64,000 nt of DNA from Corynebacterium atypicum (lineage in GTDB: Bacteria > Actinomycetota > Actinomycetes > Mycobacteriales > Mycobacteriaceae), in assembly GCF_000732945.1 (NCBI RefSeq), contig NZ_CP008944.1, forward strand, positions 496,001 through 560,000, in the 5' to 3' direction. This document shows positions 39,301 to 49,600 of the stretch, piece after piece (positions within the stretch are counted from its first letter, which is position 1; each line of letters starts with the position of its first letter). The translations under genes and the position numbers were made by a program. Below the pieces are notes generated by a model. It made no database searches. It was given only the letters and a program-made list of their open reading frames with translations, and was not told the origin of the DNA.

Positions 39301-39840
39301 ATGGCAGATCGAAAACGGTGGCAGCACTGGCCCTCTTTTGGGCTTGTGCTGGCCATTAAGCTGAGGGAGGCTCGCAAAATGCGCGGTCTGACTCAGCAGG
39401 AGCTGGCCGAGCGTTCCGGTCTGTCGCGCAACACCATCAGTCTGATCGAGCGCAACGAAAATAACTACGGCGGCCCATCCGACCCGGTTGTCTCTTCCGT
39501 CTACCGGCTCGCCCGAGCCCTCGAAGTGCCCCCGGTGGTGCTCATGCCCGCGCCGGCGGAGGTGCCCCAGGAACGCGCCAGCTGCAACCGGGAACTCGCC
39601 GTGGACGTCGTCTGGCCGCGCGAGGAGCGCGACACGATGACCCTCCTGCAGCGCGAGGCGCTGGCCCAGGAAGAGGCCCGCGCGCGGCGCGAGGCTCAGG
39701 CCGCCAGCTTCGGCAGGGTGGCCGCCCCGCACCCCGTCGCCGGCGAGCTGCCCGTCTCAGGTGCGCACGCAGGCGACGACGCTCCCGCCTCGGGAGCGCG
39801 GATGGGTGGCGACGCCCCGGCTGCGGGCGTGGCCGAATAA
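39301..39840 (+). CDS. XRE-family transcriptional regulator
   Basis: 179 residues with an HTH_3 domain at about residues 20-80: LREARKMRGLTQQELAERSG, LSRNTISLIERNE and a helix through VYRLARALEVPP. The C-terminal half is charged (LLQREALAQEEARARREAQ), then Gly/Ala/Asp-rich with a degenerate repeat (GAHAGDDAPAS, GARMGGDAPAA). No ligand-binding domain is recognised. The ATG at 39301 is preferred; in-frame ATG 39271 and TTG 39244 lie inside the upstream inverted repeat. Targets unknown; autoregulation is suggested by that repeat. Confidence 0.85.
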   Translation: MADRKRWQHWPSFGLVLAIKLREARKMRGLTQQELAERSGLSRNTISLIERNENNYGGPSDPVVSSVYRLARALEVPPVVLMPAPAEVPQERASCNRELAVDVVWPREERDTMTLLQREALAQEEARARREAQAASFGRVAAPHPVAGELPVSGAHAGDDAPASGARMGGDAPAAGVAE

Positions 39841-39950
39841 CCGCCCCGCCCGCCGCGCTACCGGCTAGGATCTTGCGGGTAACTTAGGTTTTATACCTTT
39901 AGTGCTCACCGAAGATCTACTTGGATAACTAGGAAGGCGGCGCGAGCCCC

Positions 39951-41132
39951 GTGCGTATCCTTCACCGCGTTGAAGCCTGGCTGCGCGCCCACCATGACGA
40001 GGTAATTGCCTGGCGGCGTCACTTGCACGCTCACCCGGAGCTTTCGCACATGGAGGAGGCCACGACGGCGTTTATCGCCGAGGTGCTTGCCGCCCGCGGG
40101 CTGGAGCCGCACCGGTTCCCCGGCACGGGATTGATGGTAGATATCGGCCCTGCCGAAGGCGAGAAGATCGCGTTTCGGGCAGACATCGATGCGCTTCCGG
40201 TCACCGAGGCCACGGGGCTGGAATTCGCTTCGCGGAACACCGGAGTGTGCCACGCGTGCGGCCATGACGTGCATACCACGATCGCGCTGGCGCTGGCATG
40301 CGCGCTCGCCGAGTGCGCGGCAGAGCTAACCGTCGGGGTGCGGGTAATCTTCCAGCCGGCCGAGGAGGTGCTCGATGGCGGCGCGCCGGAGGTGATCGCT
40401 TTCGGCGCGCTCGAGTCGGTGGCCGCGATCTTCGCGGTGCACGCCGAGCCGAAGCTCAAGGTGGGCCGGGTGGGCTTGCGCACCGGGGCGATCACTTCGG
40501 CAACAGACATCGTCTCGGTGACGGTCACCGGGCCGGGTGGGCATACCTCGCGCCCGCACGTGACTGCCGACGTCGTCTATGGCTTAGGCAAGCTCATCAC
40601 GGACTTGCCGGGGTTGCTTTCCCGGCGGGTGGACCCGCGTACCGGCACGGTGTTGGTTTTTGGCACCGTCAACGCGGGCTACGCGCCGAACGCGATCCCG
40701 GCGCAGGGCACGGTGACGGGCACGGTGCGCACCGCGGACATGGGCGTGTGGCGCGAGATTGAGCAGCTGGTCACTGGCCTTATCGGCGAGGTCCTGGAGC
40801 CGACGGGCTGCCAGGGGCATGTGCAGTACACCCGCGGGGTGCCGCCGGTGCTCAACGATGACGTCGCGACGTCGCTTCTGGCGGACGCGCTGAGCAACAT
40901 CGACCCGCAGGCCGTGGTGCAGGCTCCACAGTCCAGCGGCGGAGAGGACTTCTCCTGGTACTTAGAAAAGGTGCCCGGGTCGATGGCCCGCCTCGGCTGC
41001 TTCTCGGGCACGGGGCCTAAGCCGGACCTGCACCAGGGCAATTTGATTGTCGACGAGCGCGCCATCTCGGTGGGGGTGCGCCTCTTCGCGGCGACGGTGG
41101 ACCGGTACAGCCGCAACGGGGCGGGCGCGTAA
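39951..41132 (+). CDS. M20-family metallopeptidase / amidohydrolase
   Basis: 393-residue M20D-type hydrolase of N-acyl amino acids or similar amides. Metal ligands are visible: FRADIDALPV, CHACGHDVHT (Cys/His pair), QPAEEVLDGG and His in VQAPQSSGGEDFSWY/LHQGN near the C-terminus. A dimerisation domain is inserted at ~residues 180-290 (VTGPGGHTSRPH). The start is a GTG at 39951 with AGGAAGG upstream. Substrate is unknown; related proteins are annotated as hippurate or indole-acetyl-amino-acid hydrolases. Confidence 0.9.
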   Translation: MRILHRVEAWLRAHHDEVIAWRRHLHAHPELSHMEEATTAFIAEVLAARGLEPHRFPGTGLMVDIGPAEGEKIAFRADIDALPVTEATGLEFASRNTGVCHACGHDVHTTIALALACALAECAAELTVGVRVIFQPAEEVLDGGAPEVIAFGALESVAAIFAVHAEPKLKVGRVGLRTGAITSATDIVSVTVTGPGGHTSRPHVTADVVYGLGKLITDLPGLLSRRVDPRTGTVLVFGTVNAGYAPNAIPAQGTVTGTVRTADMGVWREIEQLVTGLIGEVLEPTGCQGHVQYTRGVPPVLNDDVATSLLADALSNIDPQAVVQAPQSSGGEDFSWYLEKVPGSMARLGCFSGTGPKPDLHQGNLIVDERAISVGVRLFAATVDRYSRNGAGA

Positions 41133-41315
41133 TACTTTTTTCGGCCCCCGTCTCGGGGCGGGTGGCGTGCGCCTCGGATAAGCTGGCAGGCGTACTGAGC
41201 TCACTGTGTGCCGCGGCTGCTCTGCAGGACCTATGTGCGCGCGTCTATGGCGTGGGCGGGGTTCTTTTTCAGGGTTTCATGCGGGCGCGTTTCACAACTA
41301 TCTGGAGGAGACCCG

Positions 41316-42722
41316 TTGTCTAAGCGCATCGCCATCATCGGAGGGGGCCCCGCGGGCTACGAGGCGGCTCTTGCCGGCGCTAAGTACGGCGCGGACGTCA
41401 CGCTGATTGAAGATCAAGGCTTGGGCGGCTCGGCCGTGGTGCTCGACTGCGTGCCCTCGAAATCTTTCATCGCGGGCGCGAATATTCTCACTGACCTGCG
41501 GCGCTCCGAAGCCATGGGCCTCAGCCATAAAGCGGCGGAGGCCCCTTTTCATGTCGAGGCGCTCAACCAGCGCGTGGCTCGGCTAGCGCGAAACCAGTCC
41601 GCGGATATTTACCGCCAGATGCGTCGGGCGGGCGTGACCGTAGTCGACGGGCATGCGCGCTTTGAGTCCGGTTCGAGCAACTTGGCCACCCACTATCTGC
41701 GGGTGGTGCACGCCGACGGCGCGGAGAAGACAATGGAGTTCGACCTCGTGCTGGTGGCCACGGGCGCACACCCTCGCGTGCTGCCGGGGGCAAAGCCAGA
41801 CGGGGAGCGCATTTTTACCTGGCGGCAGATATATAACCTCACCGAATTGCCGGAGCACTTGATCGTGGTGGGATCTGGCGTGACGGGCGCCGAGTTTGTC
41901 TCCGCCTTCGCGGAGCTGGGCGTCAAGGTGACCATGGTCGCCTCCCGGGACCGGATCTTGCCTCACGACGACGCCGATGCGGCCGACGTTTTGGAGACGG
42001 TGCTGGCCGAGCGCAACGTGCACCTGGTGAAGCATGCCCGCGTCGAGTCCGCGGAGAACACCGGCGAGGGCGTGGTGGTGCGCACTGACGACGGTCGCGA
42101 GATCACCGGCAGCCACGCGTTGATGACGGTGGGCTCGATTCCGAATACCCAGGACATGGGCCTGGAGAAGGTAGGCGTGGAGCTGACCAAGTCCGGGCAC
42201 ATCCACGTTGATCGTGTATCGCGCACCAACGTGCCGGGCATCTACGCCGCCGGCGACTGCACGGACCTGTTCCCGCTCGCCTCGGTGGCGGCGATGCAGG
42301 GCCGCATCGCGATGTATCACGCCCTGGGCGAGGGAGTAAGCCCCGTGCGGATGAAGACGGTGGCTAACGCCGTATTCACCCGCCCGGAGATCGCCGCGGT
42401 GGGGGTCACGCAGGCGCAGGTGGAGTCGGGAGAAATCTCCGCGCGCTCGATCACCATGCCCCTGCAGACCAACCCGCGGGCCAAGATGCGCTCTCTGCGC
42501 CACGGCTTTGTCAAGATTTTCTGCCGCCGCCACTCCGGCATCATCATTGGCGCTGTTGTGGTCGCGCCCACCGCCTCCGAGCTGATCCTGCCGCTTGCGT
42601 TAGCGGTGAGCAAGAACCTGACGGTCAACGATCTTGCCGAGACGTTTGCGGTCTACCCCTCGCTGTCCGGCTCGGTGACGGAGGCGGCCCGCCGCCTGGT
42701 GGCCCACGACGACCTCGACTAG
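41316..42722 (+). CDS. lpdA: NAD(P)H-quinone dehydrogenase, LpdA-type flavoprotein
   Basis: 468-residue FAD protein of the pyridine-nucleotide disulfide family: GGGPAGYEAALAGAKYG at the N-terminus, NAD-binding VVGSGVTGAEFVSAFAELG, and YAAGDCTDLFPLAS. The redox-active cysteine pair is absent: the site reads GGSAVVLDCVPSK with only one Cys. It is therefore not a lipoamide dehydrogenase but resembles M. tuberculosis LpdA (Rv3303c), a quinone reductase. The start is the TTG at 41316 immediately after GGAGGAG; the longer frame from 41208 has no family support. Confidence 0.9.
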   Translation: MSKRIAIIGGGPAGYEAALAGAKYGADVTLIEDQGLGGSAVVLDCVPSKSFIAGANILTDLRRSEAMGLSHKAAEAPFHVEALNQRVARLARNQSADIYRQMRRAGVTVVDGHARFESGSSNLATHYLRVVHADGAEKTMEFDLVLVATGAHPRVLPGAKPDGERIFTWRQIYNLTELPEHLIVVGSGVTGAEFVSAFAELGVKVTMVASRDRILPHDDADAADVLETVLAERNVHLVKHARVESAENTGEGVVVRTDDGREITGSHALMTVGSIPNTQDMGLEKVGVELTKSGHIHVDRVSRTNVPGIYAAGDCTDLFPLASVAAMQGRIAMYHALGEGVSPVRMKTVANAVFTRPEIAAVGVTQAQVESGEISARSITMPLQTNPRAKMRSLRHGFVKIFCRRHSGIIIGAVVVAPTASELILPLALAVSKNLTVNDLAETFAVYPSLSGSVTEAARRLVAHDDLD

Positions 42723-42724
42723 GG

Positions 42725-43416
42725 TTCCGTGGGGCTAGGGCTGGGCTGGCCAGCCGTGTGCAGCGGGCATAAAAGCCGCTAATGTCCGGGATCCAGTGGA
42801 TCGCCTGCGCCACGGTGTTGAGGTCGAAGCGGCCGAGCGATTCGTCCACCTCGGTGGCTTTGCGTTTGGCTTGGACTTTTGTGTCATTTCGGCCGCGTTC
42901 GTCTTTGCCTTCGATGATCCAGTGCACTCCGTTGGTGTCGAGTGCGACGAAGTTGGGGAAGTAGCGGTCCCTGGCGTTGTAGTACACGTATGCCTTGTGT
43001 TGTGGGTGGAGGCGGTGCCACCATACGATTCCCGGGGAAGTGTTGAGGAGTTGGGCTGGTGCGTATGCGCCGGAGTAGGAGTCGAAGGATTCCTTGGCGA
43101 AGAGTGATTTGAATCAGCCGCCGCAGACTCTGCCGCGTTTGAACTGTTCGCGGTTTTCTATCTGGTCATGGGCGTGTGCGCCTAGGGGTAGTGTGTAGCC
43201 GGAGCCGGGTATGGGTGTGGGGTCGATGTTGGGTACTTCGCGGGTGGTTCGTAGGGTTTCGGTGGTGTAGGTCTGAATGAGTTGTAGGAGTTCTTCGCGT
43301 GCGGAGTAGTTGAACTCGTCGCTTTTGGGGGTCTGGGTGCCTTGGGCGTAGTCGTCGTAGATGAGCGTGTGGGTTTCGCAGTAGCGGGGGTCTGCCGGGT
43401 CGACCCACCGGTAGCG
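42725..43416 (-). pseudogene. Remnant of a type III restriction endonuclease subunit (Res)
   Basis: Reading from an in-frame TAA (43417-43419), an open frame gives YRWVDPADPRYCETHTLIYD, then DEFNYSAREELLQLIQTYT, an in-frame TGA at 43114-43116, then KAYVYYNARDRYFPNFVALD and WIIEGKDERGRNDTKVQAKR. The last part resembles the C-terminal nuclease region of type III Res proteins (nuclease-like D...EGKD core). There is no helicase part, no methylase and no start codon, and homology fades near lpdA. It is a 3' remnant with a stop in the middle. The Res assignment is from memory of the motif pattern. Confidence 0.65.
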
Positions 43417-43516
43417 TTAGCGGCCTTGCTTGGTGGGAATAAGTCTTCTCATAAGGGGGCGGCGGCGAGTGAAGCCTGGTGTGCATTCCTAGAAGATAGG
43501 TTCGGCCAGGTGAGAT

Positions 43517-44743
43517 CTAGAGCAGCACGGTCAGGGCGATGAGGCTGCCGGGAAGCACGAGAAAGACGCCCAGCACCCAGGCGGCGACGTAGAACTTGCT
43601 CTTTGAGCCGAAGTGGGCGAGTAGCTCGGCGCCCTTGATCGGTAACGGGCGCAGGAACGGCAACCCGTAGATGATGATGAGCGCGATCACGTTGTATAGG
43701 CAGTGCACCAGGGCCGCCTGCAGGGCGAGCGCGGCGGTGGGCCCGCTGAAGGCGAACGCGGCGATCAAGGCGGTCACCGTGGTGCCCACGTTGGCGCCCA
43801 GGGTGAAGGGGTAGACCTGCTTCAAGTTGAAGGTGCCAGCGCCGGCGAGGGGGACGATCAGAGAGGTGGTGGTGGAAGAGGACTGCACCAGCACCGTCAG
43901 CAGGAGGCCGGCGACCATCCCGGAGGCCGGGCTGCGGCCCACGGAGTTGCACATGACCTCCTTGGCCTTGCCCACCATGAGAACCTTGAGCAACACGCCG
44001 ATGTAGTTGATCGAGGCCAAGATGAGCACCACGCCCACCATGATGAGGACCAGCCCGCCCCACACCGGGGTCAGCCCGGAGACGCTGGCCTGGATGAGCT
44101 CGGACAGCGGCTTGGTCGTGGAGGTGACCACGTTGCCTAAGCCGCCGAAGACGGCGGCGAAGACCCCGCCGTCGGTACCGGCAAGCTGCCCGGCGAAGAA
44201 CCCGGAAAGGCGCTCGAGCACGTGCGTTGTCAGCTCCAGCGGCAGCATGATGACCACTGCCAGCAGGTTGAACATGTCGTGCACGCTGGCGGCGGCGAAC
44301 GCGCGCTTGAAGGTCTCCTTGTCGCGCGCCATGCCGAGCGAGACGAGCGTGGAGGTCAGCGTGGTACCGATGTTGGCGCCCATGAGCATCGGGATGGCGG
44401 TGGTCATCGGCAGCCCCCCGGCGACCATCCCCACCACGATGGACGTCACGGTGGACGAAGACTGGATTAGCGCGGTGGTGATCACGCCGATCATCAGGGC
44501 GATGAGGGGATTCTCGGCGAACGCAAAGAGGCGTTCGGCCTCGCCGCCGGTAGCGGACTTAAAGCCCGCGCCGATCACGCTGACCGCGGTGATCAGCAGG
44601 TAGACCAGGATCGCCACGGCAATCCAGTTGGCCCACGTGAGCGCGCGCCCCTTGAGCCCCAGCTTGGCAAGCGGGCTTTGCGGGGCAGGCGCAGCCGTCG
44701 GCCGCCTGGGCGGCGCTGCCGGCGTGGAAAGGGTGCTGGACAC
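43517..44743 (-). CDS. Na+/phosphate symporter family protein
   Basis: 408 residues with two Na_Pi_cotrans repeats (PF02690-type), each with a QSSST signature: TTALIQSSSTVTSIVVGMVAGG and LTVLVQSSSTTTSLIVPLAGAG; GANIGTTLTSTLVSLG and GANVGTTVTALIAAF follow the repeats. About 10 membrane segments. The N-terminal ~35 residues are Pro/Ala-rich and cytoplasmic. Start taken at GTG 44743 with AGCAGG upstream; a TTG at 44764 is also open. A tandem 11-bp repeat upstream and TACGAT at 44794-44799 (minus strand) suggest phosphate-dependent control. Confidence 0.88.
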   Translation of the reverse strand: MSSTLSTPAAPPRRPTAAPAPQSPLAKLGLKGRALTWANWIAVAILVYLLITAVSVIGAGFKSATGGEAERLFAFAENPLIALMIGVITTALIQSSSTVTSIVVGMVAGGLPMTTAIPMLMGANIGTTLTSTLVSLGMARDKETFKRAFAAASVHDMFNLLAVVIMLPLELTTHVLERLSGFFAGQLAGTDGGVFAAVFGGLGNVVTSTTKPLSELIQASVSGLTPVWGGLVLIMVGVVLILASINYIGVLLKVLMVGKAKEVMCNSVGRSPASGMVAGLLLTVLVQSSSTTTSLIVPLAGAGTFNLKQVYPFTLGANVGTTVTALIAAFAFSGPTAALALQAALVHCLYNVIALIIIYGLPFLRPLPIKGAELLAHFGSKSKFYVAAWVLGVFLVLPGSLIALTVLL

Positions 44744-44823
44744 TTCTGGCAACCTGCTTTTCAAGTCAACGAACGGAAGTGAGAACGAGCCCCATCGTAG
44801 TGCCTAAGACACCCGTTATGAAA

Positions 44824-44845
44824 GCAGGTAAACGGCAGGTAAACG
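44824..44845 (-). promoter_or_regulatory. Tandem 11-bp repeat, PhoR-box-like
   Basis: GCAGGTAAACG occurs twice with no gap (CGTTTACCTGC units on the minus strand). That gives 8-bp boxes (GTTTACCT) spaced 3 bp apart, i.e. one helical turn, the layout of OmpR/PhoB-family sites and reported for C. glutamicum PhoR. It ends about 25 nt upstream of the TACGAT -10 of the Na/Pi symporter gene. Confidence 0.55.
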
Positions 44846-45011
44846 GGCCTAATCCGCCCGGTTACCAGCGCTGGGCGCGGTCCCATTATTACCCCGTTAA
44901 ACCGTGTTTGCGTGCCGCCTCGCCTGCCTGCACCTCAAGGCCCGAATGGCCGTTCAGTACGCCCCCAGCTAAAGTTAAGGCTAACCAAAGCTTCACGTTC
45001 GGGATGGGACC

Positions 45012-45977
45012 ATGTGGATCGTTTTTGCCTTCGGCGCGGCCTTCTTCGCCGGGGTGACCTCGATCCTGGGCAAGGCCGGGGTGAAGACCACGCCGTCGAG
45101 CCTAGCCACGGTGCTGCGCACTATCGTCGTTCTCGCGTTCGCCGCGCTCATGGTCGCGCTGGCAGGATCGGCGGGCACCGTCGGGCAGATCGCGCCCAAG
45201 ACCTGGGTATTCCTCGTGGCCTCCGGGGCGGCGACGGGAGCGAGTTGGCTGTGCTTTTTCCGGGCCCTGCAGCTAGGGCCCGCGGCCAAGGTCGCCGTGA
45301 TCGACAAGTCCAGCATCGTCATCACCGTGTTGCTCGCCATCGTCGTGCTCGGGGAAACCCACAGTTTGGGGCTGCGGCTGGCCGGGGTCGCGCTGATCGC
45401 GCTCGGCACCTGGCTGATGATCGAGCGCAAGCCCGCCGGCGAAGAGAACGACGCGCCAGCGAAGCCGGGTGACGAACGGCTTGGCCGCGGCGCGCCACCC
45501 CAACCGAGCGCGCCGACGGCGGCCACCGCGGCGTCGGCAAGCACCCCCGCCGGGCGTGGTTGGCTCGGGTTCGCCCTGGGTGCTGCGGTCTTTGCCGCGC
45601 TGACCGCGATCTTGGGCAAGGTGGGCATCGAAGACGTCGAGTCCAACTTGGGCACGCTCATCCGTACCGTCGTGGTGCTGGTGATGGCCTTCATCGTCGT
45701 CGCGGTCAAAGGGGAGTGGCAGCCGCTTTCTGGCATCGCCCGCAGCGAGCTGGCCTTCATCGCTCTCTCGGGCCTGGCCACGGGCGCGAGCTGGCTGTGT
45801 TACTGGAAGGCTATGCAAGACGGCCCCGCCAGCGTGGTGGCGCCCATCGACAAGCTGAGCATTCTCGTCACCGTGCTCTTTGTCTGGCTGGCCTTCGGCG
45901 AGAAACAGTCCCGGCGCGCGCTCGTAGGGCTCGGCGTACTCGCCGCCGGCACTCTCGTGATGGTCCTGGCCGGATAA
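45012..45977 (+). CDS. EamA/DMT-family transporter
   Basis: 321 residues, two EamA halves of five membrane segments. The halves are unusually alike: AGVTSILGKAGVKTTPS against AALTAILGKVGIEDVES, and TGASWLCFFRALQLGPA against TGASWLCYWKAMQDGPA. This points to a late internal duplication. They are joined by a Pro/Ala-rich linker of about 40 residues (~145-180). Substrate is unknown. The 250-nt region between this gene and the symporter holds the tandem repeat and probably both promoters. Confidence 0.88.
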   Translation: MWIVFAFGAAFFAGVTSILGKAGVKTTPSSLATVLRTIVVLAFAALMVALAGSAGTVGQIAPKTWVFLVASGAATGASWLCFFRALQLGPAAKVAVIDKSSIVITVLLAIVVLGETHSLGLRLAGVALIALGTWLMIERKPAGEENDAPAKPGDERLGRGAPPQPSAPTAATAASASTPAGRGWLGFALGAAVFAALTAILGKVGIEDVESNLGTLIRTVVVLVMAFIVVAVKGEWQPLSGIARSELAFIALSGLATGASWLCYWKAMQDGPASVVAPIDKLSILVTVLFVWLAFGEKQSRRALVGLGVLAAGTLVMVLAG

Positions 45978-45984
45978 CAGGCGG

Positions 45985-46353
45985 TTAGTAGGTCACCGTC
46001 GGGGTGCTGTCGGCAGTGAACGCCACGAGGGTCGCCGCCCCGGTGATCTCCGCGCCGTCGATCATGTCCTCAGGGCCCAGGTTGCGCTTAGTGGCGCAGG
46101 TGCCGCAGGCGTACACCTTGCCGCCGCCGGCGATGAACGTATCCAACATTTCCTTCAGCGGGGTCAGGCCCTCCTCGTGGACGGTTTCGGCCACCCCCTT
46201 TTCTGCCAGACGCACCCCTTCGCAGGACAACCACACCATCGTGTCCTGCGCCGATCCGAGGGCCGCATTGGCCACCACGAAGCCGACGCTGGCGCGGTCG
46301 GCGTCCTCGCCACCGTGGGTGATCGAGACGACGTACTTACCGGTATTGGCCAT
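45985..46353 (-). CDS. DsrE-family protein
   Basis: 122 residues with the DsrE/DsrF-like alpha/beta fold: VVSITHGGEDADRASVGFVVANAAL at the start and GGKVYACGTCATKRNLGPED with two Cys, the conserved sulfur-handling position. Relatives bind or transfer sulfane sulfur or act in peroxide metabolism; the role here is unknown. The ATG at 46353 has GGAGG. It converges with the DMT gene. Confidence 0.85.
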   Translation of the reverse strand: MANTGKYVVSITHGGEDADRASVGFVVANAALGSAQDTMVWLSCEGVRLAEKGVAETVHEEGLTPLKEMLDTFIAGGGKVYACGTCATKRNLGPEDMIDGAEITGAATLVAFTADSTPTVTY

Positions 46354-46516
46354 GAAAAGTCCTCCTAGAACAGTGTTGCTAAGGCCTGCCGTTGCTCGGG
46401 CGCCGTGCGCACAAAGGGACCGAGCACGCACGGCCCGATACCCCAAGTTTAGGGGGAAAACCGGCGAGGACGCCGAGGACCTCGCGAGAACGGTCTTCCG
46501 GAAAGTTGGGGCTGAT

Positions 46517-46522
46517 TACACT
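46517..46522 (+). promoter_or_regulatory. Possible pyc promoter -10
   Basis: TACACT in the ~300-nt gap before pyc fits TANNNT and would give a ~120-nt leader ending in the AGAAAGGA ribosome binding site. No operator was recognised and the rest of the gap shows nothing else. Confidence 0.35.
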
Positions 46523-46651
46523 CTTAATTTGGAGACTGCGCTACCGCGTGGCTGACCCCATCCCCCTGTGGCCGCAGCCGGATGCCCACGGGACGCCGGG
46601 AAGGTCAGCCGGCCCAGGCGCGTCGGGCCGATCCAGAAAGGACCACTTGCA

Positions 46652-49600
46652 GTGGCAAAAGAAAATCCCCCGAGCTTTAAAAAAATCCTCGTAGCCAACC
46701 GCGGTGAGATTGCGGTGCGCGCTTTCCGCGCCGCCTACGAGGTCGGTGCCCAGACCGTTGCGGTTTACCCCAGAGAGGATCGCAACTCCTTCCACCGGTC
46801 CTTTGCCAACGAGGCCGTGCGTATCGGCGACGGCGATTCGCCCGTGAAGGCGTACCTGAACATCGACGAGATCATCCGGGCGGCCAAGAAATCGGGGGCG
46901 GACGCCGTCTACCCCGGCTACGGCTTCCTCTCCGAGAACGCGGCCTTCGCGCGCGCGTGCGCCGACCACGGCATCACCTTCATCGGTCCGCCGCCGGAGG
47001 TGCTGGACCTCACCGGCGATAAGTCCGCGGCCGTTAAGGCCGCCAAGGAGGCCGGGCTGCCCATCCTGGACGATTCACCGGCCTCGGACGACGTGGATCA
47101 GATCGTCGAGTACGGCAAAGGCCGCGAGTACCCCGTCTTTGTCAAGGCGGTGGCGGGCGGCGGTGGGCGCGGCATGCGCTTCGTGCCCTCCGAGGATCAG
47201 CTACCGACGCTGGCCGCCGAGGCCTCACGGGAGGCCGCTGCAGCCTTCGGCTCTGGTGAGGTCTACATCGAACGCGCCGTGATCAACCCGCAGCACATCG
47301 AGGTGCAGATCTTGGGGGATGCGACGGGCGATGTCATCCACCTCTACGAGCGCGACTGCTCCCTGCAGCGCCGCCACCAGAAGGTGGTGGAGATTGCCCC
47401 GGCCCAGCACCTGGACCCCAAGCTGCGCGAACAGATCTGCGCGGACGCCGTGGCCTTCTGCAGGCACATCGGGTACCAGGGCGCGGGCACCGTGGAGTTC
47501 CTCGTCGACGAGCAAGGCCGCCACGTCTTCATCGAGATGAACCCCCGCATCCAGGTGGAACACACCGTGACCGAAGAGGTCACCCAGGTAGACCTGGTCA
47601 AGTCTCAGATGCAGTTGGCCGCCGGCGCCACGCTGCGCGACTTGGGCCTGGCACAGGACAAGATCCACACCTCCGGCGCTGCGCTGCAGTGCCGGATCAC
47701 CACCGAGGACCCGAACAACGGCTTTAGGCCGGACACCGGCACGATCACCTCGTACCGCTCGCCGGGCGGGGCGGGGGTGCGTCTCGACGGCGCGGCTCAG
47801 CTCGGCGGCGAGATCACGCCGAACTTCGACTCCATGCTGGTGAAGATGACCTGCCGGGGCCCGAACTTCGCCACCGCGGTGGCCCGCGCCCAGCGTGCGC
47901 TCGCCGAGTTCGACGTTTCCGGGGTGACCACCAACATCGGCTTCTTACGGGCGCTGTTGCACGAGGACGACTTCCAGCACCACAGGATCTCCACCTCGTT
48001 TATTAGCGAGCACTCCTGGCTGCTCAATGCGCCGCCCGTCGATGACGAGCCCAGCCGGATCCTGGACTACCTCGCCGAGGTGACGGTCAACCACCCGCAC
48101 GGCAAGCCCTTCGAGGCCGTCAACCCGGTAGAAAAGCTCCCCGAGCTCGACCTCGAGGCGCCGCTGCGGCGTGGCTCGCGCGACAAGCTGCTCCAGCTCG
48201 GGCCGGCCGAGTTCGCGCGGCAGCTGCGCGAATCGGACCAACTCGGACTCACCGACACCACGTTCCGGGACGCCCACCAGTCGCTCCTGGCCACCCGGGT
48301 ACGCGGCGAGGCGCTCATCCCGGCCGCCGAGGCCGTCGCCCGCATGATGCCGGAGCTGTTCAGCGTAGAGGCCTGGGGCGGGGCCACGTACGACGTCGCG
48401 ATGCGCTTCCTCCACGAGGACCCCTGGGTGCGCCTGGACGACCTGCGCCAGGCGATGCCGAACGTGAACATCCAGATGCTGCTCCGCGGGCGCAACACCG
48501 TTGGGTACACCCCGTACCCGGACAGCGTCTGCCGCGCCTTTGTCAAGGAGGCCGCGGACAGCGGCGTGGACATCTTCCGCATCTTCGACGCGCTTAATGA
48601 TGTCTCGCAGATGCGCCCGGCTATCGACGCGGTGCTGGAGACCGAAACCACCGTCGCCGAGGTAGCCATGGCGTACTCCGGGGATCTCACCGACCCCAAC
48701 GAGAAGCTCTACACGCTGGACTACTACTTGAAGCTCGCCGAGCAGATCGTGGAAACCGGCGCGCACATCCTGGCCATCAAGGACATGGCCGGCCTGATGC
48801 GCCCGGCCGCGGCACGGAAGCTGGTCAAGGCGTTGCGCCACGAGTTCGATTTGCCGGTGCACGTGCACACCCATGACACGGCGGGTGGTTCCTTAGCCAC
48901 TTACCTCGCGGCCGCGGAGGCGGGCGCGGACGCCGTCGACGGGGCGAGCTCCCCGATGTCGGGTACCACCTCCCAGCCCTCGCTTTCTGCCATCGTGGCG
49001 GCGTTTGCCAATACCTGGCGCGATACCGGGGTGGGGCTGAAGGCCGTCTGTGACCTTGAGCCCTACTGGGAGGCCGTGCGCAACATGTACCGGCCGTTCG
49101 AGGCCGGCGTTCCCGGCCCCACCGGGCGGGTTTATCACCACGAGATTCCCGGCGGGCAGCTGTCCAACCTGCGCGCCCAGGCCGTGGCGTTGGGGCTGGG
49201 CGATCGCTTCGAGCTCATCGAAAACACCTACGCGGACGTCAACGAGCTCTTGGGGCGGCCGACCAAGGTCACGCCGTCCTCCAAGGTGGTCGGCGACCTG
49301 GCGCTGTCCCTGGTGGGCACCGGGGTGACCGTCGCCGAGTTCGCCCGGGATCCGCAGAAGTACGACATCCCGGATTCCGTCATCGCCTTCCTGCGCGGCG
49401 AGCTGGGCACCCCGCCCGGCGGGTGGCCCGAAGAGCTGCGGGAGAAGGCCCTGGCCGGGCGCAAAGAGAGCCCGGACCACACCGTGGAGATCGAGCCCGA
49501 GGACGCCGAGGCGCTGGCTTCCGCAGACCGCGACACGCGCCGGGGCACCCTCAACCGTTTGCTCTTCGCCAAGCCCGCCAAGGAGTTCGCCGAGCACCGG

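Noticed and set aside
43166..43486. 106-residue minus-strand ORF within the restriction remnant
   Set aside because: Arg/His/Pro-rich translation of an alternative frame; the frame used by the Res-like remnant is different.
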